Notes: generated by a model from the sequence alone, not told the origin. Counted from the stretch's first letter, positions 1-8,834 are shown. The stretch: 64,000 nucleotides of DNA from Rippkaea orientalis PCC 8801 (GCF_000021805.1 NC_011726.1:4615414-4679413); one strand, 5' to 3'. Numbers and translations are program-made.

Positions 1-65
1 TCTAAAAAGGCTTCTGTGGGTAAGGAAGTTGTGGGTTTTTCCAATTTTTTATCGAGAATTTGCAT
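1..65 (-). CDS. nrtD: Nitrate ABC transporter ATP-binding subunit NrtD (N-terminal fragment)
   Basis: An ATG at 65-63 on the minus strand opens a frame that runs off the window edge; the visible 21 residues begin MQILDKKLEKP and end TEAFL. It starts 25 bp after the nrtC stop. In cyanobacteria nrtC is followed by nrtD, the second ATPase of the nitrate/nitrite importer, so position and the A-F-L block (where the ABC domain of NrtC also starts, MTAFLEI) support the call. The catalytic motifs lie outside the window, so identity rests mainly on synteny. Confidence 0.7.
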   Translation of the reverse strand, partial: MQILDKKLEKPTTSLPTEAFL

Positions 66-90
66 AATTTTTCCTGAGATAAAGAGAGAA

Positions 91-2097
91 CTAAGCGGCT
101 TCTGTTGTAACAGAGTCCAGATCAATTTCTTGAACACGAATGTCCCGTTTAATTTTTAATCCTTGGAGATATTCTAGAGGATTATCCGGACTAAAAATAG
201 TACCATCGGACAATTTAAAAGAAGTTCTATCGGGTTCTAAACCCGGTAAATTTAATTGTGCTGTTGCTTCGGAATAAACATCAATCCGTCTGACGCGATC
301 AATAACTTCGATCCAATTGCGGGGAAAAGGAACTAATCCCCAACGCGCCATTTGTACTAAGATCCAAAGTCCGTCTACTCGGCTAGGACAATTTGTTTGA
401 TTTAGATAAAATTCGTTATAGGTAGACAACGGTTGACTTGATTTATCGGTTCTATAATGATAGGGATCGACAAAACCAAGACGGGTATAGTTAGGATCAG
501 ACCCCACATAGTTAGGTTGACAAATTAAGTCTAGAATTTCTTCCCGATGGCGAAAATCATCGCAATATTCGCAAGCTTCTATTAATGCTTTAACTAAGGC
601 AATATGGGTTGCAGGATATTGATTTGCCCAGTCTTCTTTTACCCCTAATACTTTTTCGACATGACTTTGCCAAATTTCTGAATCTGTTGCAATAACAAAC
701 CCCAACTCTTCAGCAACGGACTGAGAATTCCAAGGTTCTCCCACACAATAACCATCGATATAACCCGCTTTTAAATTAGCGACCATTTCCACAGGAGGAA
801 CCACAATTAATTTAACATCAACATCGGGATCAATTCCACCTGATGCTAACCAATAGCGTAACATCAAGTTGTGAACTGATGCAGGATTGACCATCCCTAA
901 TGTATAGAGTTTATCCCGATTTTGTGTGATGATTCTCTTAAAATCTGCTAGGGTTCTTACCCCTTTATCATACAATTGACGACTGAGGGTAATAGCATTA
1001 CCGTGACGGGATAAGGTTAAAGCTGTAACTGTCGGAATAGGGGCTTGATCTTCCATTCCTAATGATAGGGCTAAGGGCATACTAGCTAACATTTGTGCTG
1101 CGTCTAAACGACCACTGGCTACCCCTTGGGCGATCGCTTTCCAACTGGGTTCTCTGAGTAAATTAACTTCGGTTAACCCGTGTTTAGCAAAGAAACCTTT
1201 TTCTTTAGCAACAACTAAGGGGGCACAGTCAGTTAAGGGCATAAAACCAATATTGAGATTGACTTTTTCTAGCCCATTTTTAGCAATAATTGCCGTAGTT
1301 TTACTTTGACGTTTTTTGGCTTTTTTCTGCTGATTAAGAAAATAAACAATTTCTCCGCGTAACTTATAGTAACTCGGATGATTAACCACATCTAAACGAT
1401 TTCTCGGACGGGGAATAGGGACGGTGAGAATTTGTCCAATATGGGATTGAGGACCATTGGTTAACATAACAATGCGATCGGCTAATAGAAGGGCTTCATC
1501 GGCATCATGGGTTACCATTAAACAGGTCAATTTATGTTCTTGACAAATTTTCATTAATTGTTCCTGTAAACTGCCTCTGGTTAAGGCATCTAAAGCCCCA
1601 AAGGGTTCATCAAGTAACAATAATTTAGGACGAATAGCCAATGCGCGGGCGATCGCAACTCGTTGTTTCATCCCTCCAGAAAGTTCGGCGGGATACTTAT
1701 CAGCAGCATGGCGTAAATTGACCATATTAATATGTTCTTCGACGATGGCTTTTCGTTCACGCGCTGATTGATTTCCATAGACTTGTTCGACGGCTAAAGT
1801 AATATTTTCTCTAACCGTTTTCCACGGTAATAAAGAATAGTTTTGAAAGACAACCATACGGTCTGGACCGGGTTCTTTCACTTCTCTATTTTCGAGGATA
1901 ATACCGCCTTGAGTAGGCCTATCTAATCCAGCCACAATATTGAGTAATGTTGATTTTCCACAACCCGAATGACCTAATAAACAAACAAACTCACCTTGTT
2001 GAATTTTGAGATGAATATTTTTCAAGGCAATATATCGATTACCATCGGGAAGAGAAAATACTCGATCTACATGGTCTATTTCTAAAAATGCTGTCAT
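91..2097 (-). CDS. nrtC: Nitrate/nitrite ABC transporter, ATPase fused to a NrtA-like domain (NrtC)
   Basis: This is one of the two ATPases of the NrtABCD importer on the cytoplasmic face. Residues 1-260 are an ABC ATPase with Walker A GHSGCGKST (42-50), signature LSGG (139-142) and Walker B LLLLDEP (about 159-165). From about residue 280 a second domain resembles the solute-binding subunit (NLNIGFMPLTDCAPLVVAKEKGFF), the diagnostic NrtC/CmpC architecture; in the family this domain inhibits transport when ammonium is present. At 668 residues it is full length. It lies in an nrtA-nrtB-nrtC-nrtD operon, 135 bp after nrtB. Bicarbonate CmpC has the same architecture; nitrate is preferred because of the binding-site residues of the neighbouring NrtA. 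Confidence 0.93.
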   Translation of the reverse strand: MTAFLEIDHVDRVFSLPDGNRYIALKNIHLKIQQGEFVCLLGHSGCGKSTLLNIVAGLDRPTQGGIILENREVKEPGPDRMVVFQNYSLLPWKTVRENITLAVEQVYGNQSARERKAIVEEHINMVNLRHAADKYPAELSGGMKQRVAIARALAIRPKLLLLDEPFGALDALTRGSLQEQLMKICQEHKLTCLMVTHDADEALLLADRIVMLTNGPQSHIGQILTVPIPRPRNRLDVVNHPSYYKLRGEIVYFLNQQKKAKKRQSKTTAIIAKNGLEKVNLNIGFMPLTDCAPLVVAKEKGFFAKHGLTEVNLLREPSWKAIAQGVASGRLDAAQMLASMPLALSLGMEDQAPIPTVTALTLSRHGNAITLSRQLYDKGVRTLADFKRIITQNRDKLYTLGMVNPASVHNLMLRYWLASGGIDPDVDVKLIVVPPVEMVANLKAGYIDGYCVGEPWNSQSVAEELGFVIATDSEIWQSHVEKVLGVKEDWANQYPATHIALVKALIEACEYCDDFRHREEILDLICQPNYVGSDPNYTRLGFVDPYHYRTDKSSQPLSTYNEFYLNQTNCPSRVDGLWILVQMARWGLVPFPRNWIEVIDRVRRIDVYSEATAQLNLPGLEPDRTSFKLSDGTIFSPDNPLEYLQGLKIKRDIRVQEIDLDSVTTEAA

Positions 2098-2195
2098 AAT
2101 TAATCACTAATTCTTGATAGTTAATACAATAAACCTTGGGAATGATAACTTAACAGAATTAAGAAAATAAAATCTCGTTATTTGATTAATCACCT

Positions 2196-2208
2196 AATCC
2201 TGTTCATC
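2196..2208 (-). repeat. Copy of the 13-mer AATCCTGTTCATC between nrtB and nrtC
   Basis: The 13-mer AATCCTGTTCATC occurs here and again at 3156-3168 in the nrtA-nrtB gap, where it forms one arm of a hairpin. Around this copy are further related pieces (ATCATCCTAACAATCCTAA). It looks like a short interspersed repeat family built on a GGATGAACAGGATT core. No function can be assigned from sequence. Confidence 0.5.
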
Positions 2209-2232
2209 TTATCATCCTAACAATCCTAACCC

Positions 2233-3066
2233 TTACTGGTTTTCTTCTGATGGAATGACTAAAGAAGCAATAAAACCCACTAAACGGTCAAGGATTAAAC
2301 CCACTAACCCTACATAGATTAAAGCAACGATGATTTCCGGTAATTGGGAACTATTATAGGAGTCCCAAATAAAGAAACCAATACCAACACCACCGACTAA
2401 CATTTCAGCAGCAACAATGGCTAACCAAGAAAGTCCAATGCCAATTCTTAACCCGGTAAAAATATAAGGAACGGCAGCAGGGAACATGATTTCCCAAAAG
2501 TATTTAAAACCTGATAAACGCAACACTTTAGCGACATTTTTATAGTCTTTAGGAATCTGTTGTACTCCGACGGTTGTGTTAAGAATAATTGGCCAAATTG
2601 CAGTAATAAAAATCACAAAAATGGCGGAAGGATTGGCTTCTTCAAAACCTGCTAAAGCAATCGGCAACCAAGCTAAGGGGGGAACGGTTCGCAAGACTTG
2701 AAAAATAGGATCAACGGCATCATAAATAAAGGAATTAGACCCAATTAAGATACCTAAAGCAATTCCAACAATGGCTGCTAGACTATACCCGATCGCTACC
2801 CGTTGTAAACTTGCAGTTATCTGCCAAAATAGTCCTTTATCTGTGCCTCCATTATCAAAAAAAGGATTAAAAATTAGTGTAGAAGTCTCTTGAAAAGTTT
2901 TAAGAGGACTCGGTAAATTAGCCTCTGGACTGTTACATAAAATTTGCCAAACGACTAGAATAAAGAGAATAGCACAAACAGGAGCTAATAACTTTCTAGG
3001 GGGATTTTTAATGAGGGAAACAATAAAATTAGGTTTCCTCAAGGATTTGTTGAGATTAACTGTCAT
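2233..3066 (-). CDS. nrtB: Nitrate/nitrite ABC transporter permease NrtB
   Basis: This is the inner-membrane permease of the nitrate importer. The 277 residues show about six hydrophobic segments and the EAA-loop region near residues 190-220 (EIMFPAAVPYIFTGLRIG), which contacts the ATPases. Length fits the BPD_transp_1 family. It lies 114 bp downstream of nrtA; that gap can fold into a perfect 10-bp hairpin, which may set the ratio of the abundant binding protein to the membrane subunits. CmpB is the main alternative and is not separable from this protein alone. Confidence 0.92.
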   Translation of the reverse strand: MTVNLNKSLRKPNFIVSLIKNPPRKLLAPVCAILFILVVWQILCNSPEANLPSPLKTFQETSTLIFNPFFDNGGTDKGLFWQITASLQRVAIGYSLAAIVGIALGILIGSNSFIYDAVDPIFQVLRTVPPLAWLPIALAGFEEANPSAIFVIFITAIWPIILNTTVGVQQIPKDYKNVAKVLRLSGFKYFWEIMFPAAVPYIFTGLRIGIGLSWLAIVAAEMLVGGVGIGFFIWDSYNSSQLPEIIVALIYVGLVGLILDRLVGFIASLVIPSEENQ

Positions 3067-3134
3067 ACTTAATAAGTACCTCTTGAAATTTTGATGACAC
3101 TTGGATGATTTTTAGGAGCATGGTTAGTAGAATG

Positions 3135-3169
3135 GGATGAACAGATTAATCTTAAAATCCTGTTCATCC
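3135..3169. repeat. Perfect 10-bp inverted repeat in the nrtA-nrtB gap
   Basis: GGATGAACAG (3135-3144) and CTGTTCATCC (3160-3169) are exact reverse complements with a 15-nt loop. In the nrt mRNA this would form a stem-loop just after the nrtA stop. There is no T-run, so it is more likely an mRNA-stabilising or attenuating structure than a full terminator; high NrtA relative to NrtBCD would fit. This role is inferred. Confidence 0.6.
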
Positions 3170-3180
3170 TTTAATCTTGC

Positions 3181-4515
3181 CTAAGCTTTCTTAATTTTCA
3201 GGCTATCGAGATAAGCTTTGGGGTTAGCGGGGTCAAATTTCACCCCATCAAAGAAGGTTTCAACTCCACGAGAATCACTGGTGGGAATTTCCGCATCAGC
3301 CACTTTAATTGCTTTAGCAGCTTCTTTCCATAAATCAGAACGATTGACTTTATCAACTAAGGTTTTTGTATCCGTATCAGCCGGAATATAACCCCAACGC
3401 ATATCTTCAGTTAAGAACCATAAATCATGACTCTTATAAGGATAAGACGCATTATCTTTCCAAAACTTCATCGCAATATCAGGATTTTCTACCTTCCGTC
3501 CATCACCATAATCAATTGTGCCGTGTATTCTGCCAATAATGTCTTCAACGGGGACTTTAAACCACTTATCTTGAGCGACAATTTCACACATTTCTTGATG
3601 ATTTTCTGGCTTATCACACCATTGTTGTGCTTCTAATACCGCTTTGAGTAAAGCTTTAGCAGCTTTGGGATTTTTATCCACCCAATCAGCGCGTAAGGCA
3701 AAAGATTTTTCAGGATGATCTTTCCACAATTCTCCAGTGACTAAAGCAGTATAACCTTGCTTCTGATTGACTAATTGAGCATTCCAAGGTTCACCCACAC
3801 AAAAGGTTTCCATGGCTCCAATTTTCATATTAGCAACCATTTGAGGAGGGGGTACAGGAATAACTGAAATGTCTTTTTCGGGGTCAATTCCCCCGGCTGC
3901 TAACCAATAGCGTAACCAAAGATCGTGAGTTCCTCCAGGGAAGGTCATGGCAGCATTTAATTCTTTTTTATTAGCCTTGGCTTTGCTAAAAACTTCTTTC
4001 ATTTTAGAACTATCTAAACTCACTTTTAAATCGAGATAGTCCTTACTCACAGAAATTCCCTGGCCATTAACATTTAATCTGGCTAAAATATACATGGGAA
4101 CAGGTTGTTTTGTAATCTTACCCAAGGTCATCAAGTAAGGCATGGGGGTTAAAATATGAGCCCCATCAATACCACCTCCCTCGGAACCGAGTTCCAAATT
4201 ATCTCTAGTAACCGGCCAAGAGGCTTGTTTGAGGACTTCTACCCCAGTCATCCCATACTTATCAAAGAGTCCTTTTTCTTTGGCAATAATTAAGGGTGTA
4301 GAGTCGGTTAAGGCAATAAATCCGAGTTTGGCCGTCGTCACCTCTGGCATTTCTTCGGGACTGAGGTTAGTGACGGGACTGGCCTGGGGTTGAGGAGTAG
4401 ACCCAGATTGAGTAGTATTATTTTCACTACCGCTAGAACAACCATGAATGATCACAGTGCCAGCAGCAGCAGCACCAGCAGTCACGATAAATTGGCGACG
4501 AGACAGTTTAGACAT
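3181..4515 (-). CDS. nrtA: Nitrate/nitrite-binding lipoprotein NrtA
   Basis: This is the periplasmic substrate-binding component of the nitrate/nitrite importer. I start at the ATG at 4515 (MSKLSRRQF) because it places a twin-arginine-like signal (RRQFIVTAG, residues 6-14) and a lipobox-like Cys26 (VIIHGC) correctly; the open frame extends 39 codons further without family character. From this start, W100, Q152, H197 and K270 (in HPEKSFA) fall where the nitrate ligands W102, Q155, H196 and K269 of Synechocystis NrtA are reported, as I recall them. The Lys in place of the CmpA calcium-binding Glu argues for nitrate rather than bicarbonate. It is first in the operon, about 170 bp from an NtcA-type site. 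Confidence 0.94.
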   Translation of the reverse strand: MSKLSRRQFIVTAGAAAAGTVIIHGCSSGSENNTTQSGSTPQPQASPVTNLSPEEMPEVTTAKLGFIALTDSTPLIIAKEKGLFDKYGMTGVEVLKQASWPVTRDNLELGSEGGGIDGAHILTPMPYLMTLGKITKQPVPMYILARLNVNGQGISVSKDYLDLKVSLDSSKMKEVFSKAKANKKELNAAMTFPGGTHDLWLRYWLAAGGIDPEKDISVIPVPPPQMVANMKIGAMETFCVGEPWNAQLVNQKQGYTALVTGELWKDHPEKSFALRADWVDKNPKAAKALLKAVLEAQQWCDKPENHQEMCEIVAQDKWFKVPVEDIIGRIHGTIDYGDGRKVENPDIAMKFWKDNASYPYKSHDLWFLTEDMRWGYIPADTDTKTLVDKVNRSDLWKEAAKAIKVADAEIPTSDSRGVETFFDGVKFDPANPKAYLDSLKIKKA

Positions 4516-4684
4516 AGGGATCAATGGCCAAAAAGGAAAACAGTAATTGATGTCGGTAAGGGATTGATAAAGCTTTTTTCTCTTAAAAGCTTTATTTTGC
4601 GTTTTTGTGTCTATAAATACTCCAGAAATCACGGAGAATTGCTTACACTAGATAAAAGCATTACATGGGGATTTTGAATTTTTC

Positions 4685-4698
4685 GTATTATTTGCTAC
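4685..4698 (-). promoter_or_regulatory. NtcA-binding site, GTA-N8-TAC
   Basis: GTAttatttgcTAC matches the NtcA consensus GTA-N8-TAC exactly, 170 bp before nrtA. NtcA is the CRP-family nitrogen activator of cyanobacteria. A degenerate -10 candidate (TAATGC) lies about 21 bp downstream on the minus strand, close to the class-II activation geometry. The site implies induction when ammonium is absent. Confidence 0.8.
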
Positions 4699-4718
4699 AA
4701 AATATTACAATTTTTGCA

Positions 4719-4737
4719 ATAAAAGCATTGCTTTTAT
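4719..4737. promoter_or_regulatory. Perfect 9-bp dyad beside the NtcA site
   Basis: ATAAAAGCA and TGCTTTTAT flank a single T, and an overlapping dyad GCAAT...ATTGC spans 4716-4731. The dyad lies 20 bp upstream of the NtcA site in nrtA orientation, where LysR-type NtcB binds in nitrate-assimilation promoters of other cyanobacteria. NtcB binding is inferred; a transcriptional hairpin is the alternative. Confidence 0.5.
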
Positions 4738-4785
4738 GTGGTTTTTGCATAGCTTAAAGAAAAAAGTCTTTCTCCTGGGGAGTTC

Positions 4786-4860
4786 GGAGTCAGAAGTCAG
4801 AAGTTAATATCTCTCACCCCCTCTCCCACTCACCCCCTCTCCCACTCTCCCACTCTCCCT
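4786..4860. repeat. Short tandem repeats (AGTCAGA and CTCCCACT types)
   Basis: Two low-complexity arrays are adjacent: GGAGTCAGAAGTCAGAAGT near 4786-4804, then repeated CTCACCCCCTCTCCCACT and CTCCCACT units to 4860. They fill the space between nrtA and the next gene. Heptad and octad arrays of this kind are common between cyanobacterial genes. No promoter or gene is seen in them. Confidence 0.75.
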
Positions 4861-4865
4861 CAATC

Positions 4866-6839
4866 CTAAATAACCCGTTCATTTCCCCCATCAATAGGAA
4901 TTTGTGCGGCGGTTGTTTTGGCAAATACATCACTACATAGATGAGCAACCATTTCAGCGACATCCTGACTGGTAACTTCGACTTTTAAGACATTATTCGT
5001 TTTATATTGCTCTATGGTAAGGCCATAATGCTGTGCACGGGCTTCTAAGACCTCTTCTCGCCAAATTCCGGTGTCAAATACTCCATTAGGATGCACCGAA
5101 TTAAGGCGAATATTGTCCTTACCCCATTCTAAAGCGGCTACGCGAGTTAATTGATTTAACGCCGCTTTAGAAGCAGAATAAGCTGCGGCTCCCGGACCTG
5201 GAGCAGGGACATTTTTTGAGCCAATAATGACCACCCTACCCCCTTTAGGAGCTAATTTGAGGAAAGGATGACATTCTCGCATGATGACTAAATTGGCATC
5301 CAAATTAATTGACATCACCCGTCGCCATTCTTCGGTAGAAAGTCCTTCTATCGCGCATCCGGGGGGAAAAATTCCCGCGTTGAGAATTAACATATCTAGT
5401 CCCCCAAAGGTTCTGATCACCCTTTCGAGGGCAGCTTTTAGGGCAGTTTCATCGGTAATATCGCAGGGAATGCCACAAAAATCAGGGCGTTGATACAAAT
5501 TGGCGATCGCTTCATTAATATCCAGTCCCACCACCGCAGCACCTCGTTTTAGGAGAGAATCGACGCAAGCTTTACCAATACCCGATGCAGCCCCTGTTAC
5601 TAGGGCAATTTCACCAGAAAATATCGGCGTTTGACCTCCTTTAGCCAATTTTGCCTGTTCCAGTTCCCAGTATTCCATATCAAAGAGATCTTGAGCACTT
5701 AAGGCCTGATATCCCCCCAGAAGTGTAGACCGTTGAATAATTTCGATGGTATGGTGGTAAATATCGGCAACAATGGCTGCGTCTTTGGCATTACGACCAA
5801 TGGTACACATTCCCCATTCAGGGTCGAGAATGACCCTAGGAGCGGGGTCTAAGATGGTTTTGGGTTCTTTCGCTTGGGGCGCATGGGTGTTAAAATAGGT
5901 TCGATAGGCTTGAACGTAACTGTCTACCTCATTGCCTAGGAGGGGTAGCCGTTTCGTCCGAATGACGTGATCGGGAGTAGCGGGTCCTTGTTGAGAAATC
6001 TCTGCAATGTCGGGACGTTGGGTAAAAGCAAGGGTTTGATCGTTGCAATGCAAGGATGCAATAACGGGAAATCCTGCGGACTGAGAAACTTGAGATCTCA
6101 GCTTAGCCAGAGTGTAACTAAGGCTTTTTTCGGGATGAATAACCGATTTTTGGGGAATTTTCCAGGCGTTATGTTGCGCTAAATAGTCCTCTGCTTGACT
6201 AACTAATTCGATCATCCGTTCGTAGGACGCTTGGGCGGTTTCCCCAAAGGAAAAGATACCATGATTCATTAATACCATGCCAATGGTCTGTTTTCCAGCT
6301 TCGGCGGCGAATTTTTCGGCACACAGACGGGCGAGGTCAAAGCCTGGCATAATGTAGGGGATAAGAACGACGCGATCGCCATAAATTTCCTGCATCCGTT
6401 CCCATCCTGTCGCGGTATTGGTGATGGTGACAACCGCATCAGCATGGGTATGATCGACGTATTTGTAGGGTAAAATGGCATGAAGGATGGTTTCAACGGA
6501 GGGAGATGGGGCACTGGCCTTAATCATCTGCGTTTTCAATTCATTGACCATCTGGGAGTCAGATAAGCTAGGAAGTTCGGCTAATTTTAACAGATGGGGC
6601 ATTTTCACGGGGGAAAACCCTGCTTCTTCAATGGTTGCTAAGTCCCACCCACTCCCTTTAACGTAGAGAATGTCTTCTACTTCCCCGACTAGGTTTTCTT
6701 GACGAATTTTAACGGAAGTGTTGCCCCCTCCATGCAAAACTAGGGAGGGTTCTTGACCTAATAATCTTGAGGTATACACCCTTAAGGCCAAATCTCCTTG
6801 ATATTTGACCACTTCTTGGTCATTCCATAAACTTTTCAT
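4866..6839 (-). CDS. Bifunctional class II aldolase / short-chain dehydrogenase
   Basis: Residues 1-400 are a class II (zinc) aldolase: LHGGGNTS (35-42) binds phosphate and His130/His132 (HTHAD) plus His193 (NHG) are likely zinc ligands. Residues 408-657 are a classical SDR with TGAASGIG (415-422), NAG (487-489) and catalytic YSASK (554-558). The architecture is that of rhamnulose-1-phosphate aldolase/lactaldehyde dehydrogenase fusions (RhaD/RhaE type): the aldolase would release dihydroxyacetone phosphate plus an aldehyde, and the SDR would oxidise or reduce the aldehyde. No kinase or isomerase of rhamnose breakdown is nearby, so the natural substrate is open; a role in 5-deoxysugar salvage is possible. 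Full length, cytoplasmic, own transcription unit. Confidence 0.88.
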   Translation of the reverse strand: MKSLWNDQEVVKYQGDLALRVYTSRLLGQEPSLVLHGGGNTSVKIRQENLVGEVEDILYVKGSGWDLATIEEAGFSPVKMPHLLKLAELPSLSDSQMVNELKTQMIKASAPSPSVETILHAILPYKYVDHTHADAVVTITNTATGWERMQEIYGDRVVLIPYIMPGFDLARLCAEKFAAEAGKQTIGMVLMNHGIFSFGETAQASYERMIELVSQAEDYLAQHNAWKIPQKSVIHPEKSLSYTLAKLRSQVSQSAGFPVIASLHCNDQTLAFTQRPDIAEISQQGPATPDHVIRTKRLPLLGNEVDSYVQAYRTYFNTHAPQAKEPKTILDPAPRVILDPEWGMCTIGRNAKDAAIVADIYHHTIEIIQRSTLLGGYQALSAQDLFDMEYWELEQAKLAKGGQTPIFSGEIALVTGAASGIGKACVDSLLKRGAAVVGLDINEAIANLYQRPDFCGIPCDITDETALKAALERVIRTFGGLDMLILNAGIFPPGCAIEGLSTEEWRRVMSINLDANLVIMRECHPFLKLAPKGGRVVIIGSKNVPAPGPGAAAYSASKAALNQLTRVAALEWGKDNIRLNSVHPNGVFDTGIWREEVLEARAQHYGLTIEQYKTNNVLKVEVTSQDVAEMVAHLCSDVFAKTTAAQIPIDGGNERVI

Positions 6840-7015
6840 AGCTTTCTAACGAATATTTCGGCTAGAGTTCCAGTTACCTCAACCTTTACTATACCATGGG
6901 ATAGGGCTGAGGCCTGACGGGGACATTATGTCTAATATGGATATGGATAAATAAACGCATTGCATTTTTCTTGAAATACATTTATAATTCAATTAAGATT
7001 CAAGGGTTGTTCCTA

Positions 7016-7390
7016 ATGTTAAAGCGGTTTCAAAGAGGGTTGCTATTCGTTATAGGATTTTTATTATCTCCCCTATGCTGGTGGAATGACTTATTAATTA
7101 ATTTACCAATCGCCTATGGATTTGGTCGAGTTTTTAGCTGGTTTTCTGAAGATTTATTAATACCTGCTGCCATTGTTGGTTATTGGTTATCTAATATAAT
7201 AGGTATTCTTTTAATGCAATTTGGAGCAATGGGATTTCTCCCCGAATCTTCCTCAGAAAAAAATTGGAAAAAGCAAACTTTTATGGGTCTTTTATCTTCG
7301 ACTGTCTTGACAGTCATTATTGTTATTTTATGGCAAACTAATCTCTTTGACTTTTCTTATCTTTCTTTTTTAACCATTTTTTATGAGTAA
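7016..7390 (+). CDS. Small multi-pass membrane protein of unknown function
   Basis: From the ATG at 7016 this encodes about 124 residues; a TTG at 6971 would add 15 without membrane or signal character, and AAGGG at 7001-7005 is a plausible ribosome site for the ATG. Three hydrophobic stretches are visible (LLFVIGFLLSPLCWW, LLIPAAIVGYWLSNIIGIL, STVLTVIIVILW). The stop codon overlaps the start of the PAP2 gene by 8 bp (ATGAGTAA), so the two are probably translationally coupled. I do not recognise the family; the context suggests a small partner of a membrane phosphatase. Confidence 0.7.
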   Translation: MLKRFQRGLLFVIGFLLSPLCWWNDLLINLPIAYGFGRVFSWFSEDLLIPAAIVGYWLSNIIGILLMQFGAMGFLPESSSEKNWKKQTFMGLLSSTVLTVIIVILWQTNLFDFSYLSFLTIFYE

Positions 7391-8072
7391 TGTAGATTTC
7401 AGTGAACTCGGAAAAAAAAGCTATTCTTGGTTAGGTATTCATGGTAAAACTGTGATCATTGGAATGATTTTACCATTGGTTATATTTAGTATTCTAGCTT
7501 GGCAAGTCAACCAAGCTAGAGAGGGATTTTCTTGGGAAATTGCTATCTTATTAGAGATTCATAATAACGCTCAACCGCTATTGGATAAAATTGCTCGACC
7601 TCTGACTAACTTAGGCGGTTTTCCAGGGGTAATGGGATTATCTATTCCCATAGTGTTATGGCTTGTTTATCAAAAACAATGGCAAAAACTAGCTTATTTC
7701 AGCGTTACCATTTTGGGTAATGAGATTTTAAGTTTTAGCACTAAAATTTTATTCCATCGAATACGTCCCGATCTCTGGGAAGCAGCGTATATTCCTGCTC
7801 AAAAATTTGCTTTCCCTAGTGGCCATGCGATGAGAACATTAACCTTTTTTATCATTTTATTCATATTGACAAAAGGAAGTGGTTGGAATATTATTGTTAG
7901 TTTAGTAAGCGGTTTATTTGTATTAGTTATTGCCTGGACTCGTTTATATTTAGGGGTTCATTTCCCCAGTGATATTTTAGGAGGTTGGTTGATGGCGATC
8001 ACTTGGACAATAGGGATAACATTAATCTTTAATCTGTCTCCAGTGCAAAAGGAGGATGAATTGACGAAATAG
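7383..8072 (+). CDS. PAP2-family membrane phosphatase
   Basis: All three motifs of the PAP2/acid phosphatase superfamily are present: K-x6-RP (K121 to P129, KILFHRIRP), PSGH (145-148) and R-x5-H-x3-D (R187, H193, D197). Six hydrophobic segments place the active site at the outer face of the inner membrane. Members hydrolyse phosphatidic acid, phosphatidylglycerophosphate or undecaprenyl diphosphate; the sequence alone does not tell which. It overlaps the preceding small membrane-protein gene by 8 bp. No signal for its own promoter is seen. Confidence 0.92.
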   Translation: MSNVDFSELGKKSYSWLGIHGKTVIIGMILPLVIFSILAWQVNQAREGFSWEIAILLEIHNNAQPLLDKIARPLTNLGGFPGVMGLSIPIVLWLVYQKQWQKLAYFSVTILGNEILSFSTKILFHRIRPDLWEAAYIPAQKFAFPSGHAMRTLTFFIILFILTKGSGWNIIVSLVSGLFVLVIAWTRLYLGVHFPSDILGGWLMAITWTIGITLIFNLSPVQKEDELTK

Positions 8073-8118
8073 GTGTTAGGGGTTAGGGAACATTTAGGTC
8101 AACATTCAACCTGAATAA

Positions 8119-8148
8119 TTAACTCCTTTGTTACCTAACGAATATAAT
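8119..8148 (+). promoter_or_regulatory. Sigma-70-type promoter candidate for the first CadD-like gene
   Basis: TTAACT (8119-8124), an 18-bp spacer and a perfect TATAAT (8143-8148) lie 31 bp before the ATG at 8180. This separates the CadD-like gene from the PAP2 unit. Unlike the other two cadD-like genes, no conserved 35-bp block is present upstream. Confidence 0.45.
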
Positions 8149-8179
8149 ACATACTAAATACCTATGACTTTTTTTGCAA

Positions 8180-8824
8180 ATGACAGCTTTTTTTTCTCTT
8201 TTTTTGACAGGAATATTAAGCTTTATTGCCACTAACTTAGATGATCTGTTGATTTTGACCCTATTTTTTTCTCAAAATAAGAACAAATCACAGGTTTATT
8301 CGATTGTTATTGGTCAATATATTGGATTTACAATGATTATTTTAGCTAGTCTTCCTGGGTTTGTAGGAGGATTAATAATTCCTAAAGAGTGGATTGGCTT
8401 TTTAGGATTAGTTCCCCTAATTATTGGTATTAAAAGTTTATTTGATCAACCCGATAATAATCCTAATATTCAATTAACTGAACCTATCTTTAATACTACC
8501 TCTTCGAGTATCGATATTCGCAGATACTTAAATTCTACCGTTTTATATGTTGCTTCAATAACCATTGCGAATGGAGGAGATAATATTGGTATTTATCTTT
8601 CTTTATTTTCTCAGAGAAATTTACTAGACTTAACGATTATTTTGATTATTTTCTATTGTTTAGTTGCTTTGTGGTGTTGTTTAGCTTATTGGTTGGTTAA
8701 ACATCCAATTATTGCTAAACTTTTAATCAAGTATGGGAGTGTTATCACTCCTTTTGTTTTAATTATTCTAGGTATTTTTATTTTTATTGATAGTGGAACA
8801 TTTCGTTTATTTATAGGAAATTAA
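8180..8824 (+). CDS. CadD-like cation transporter, paralogue 1
   Basis: This 215-residue protein has about five or six transmembrane segments and the family signature near the N-terminus, ATNLDDLLILTLFFSQ, plus the second-half motif ITIANGGDNIGIYL. The acidic pairs sit inside helices and probably form the ion path. The family (cadmium resistance transporter, LysE superfamily) exports divalent cations in Gram-positive plasmids; in cyanobacteria the ion is not established. The ATG at 8180 is used instead of a TTG at 8174. It is followed 10 bp later by a band-7 gene, so the pair is likely cotranscribed. Two paralogues lie at 11,611 and 17,158. Confidence 0.85.
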   Translation: MTAFFSLFLTGILSFIATNLDDLLILTLFFSQNKNKSQVYSIVIGQYIGFTMIILASLPGFVGGLIIPKEWIGFLGLVPLIIGIKSLFDQPDNNPNIQLTEPIFNTTSSSIDIRRYLNSTVLYVASITIANGGDNIGIYLSLFSQRNLLDLTIILIIFYCLVALWCCLAYWLVKHPIIAKLLIKYGSVITPFVLIILGIFIFIDSGTFRLFIGN

Positions 8825-8834
8825 GTTTGATTCC

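Noticed and set aside
91..4515. Bicarbonate transporter cmpABCD instead of nrtABCD
   Set aside because: The binding protein has Lys at the position (270) where CmpA has the calcium-binding Glu, and an NtcA site lies upstream.
4390..4677. 95-codon plus-strand frame over the nrtA signal region
   Set aside because: Antisense shadow of nrtA with low-complexity Ser-rich translation.
4786..4860. CRISPR-like array
   Set aside because: Repeat units are 7-18 bp with no spacers; these are simple tandem repeats.
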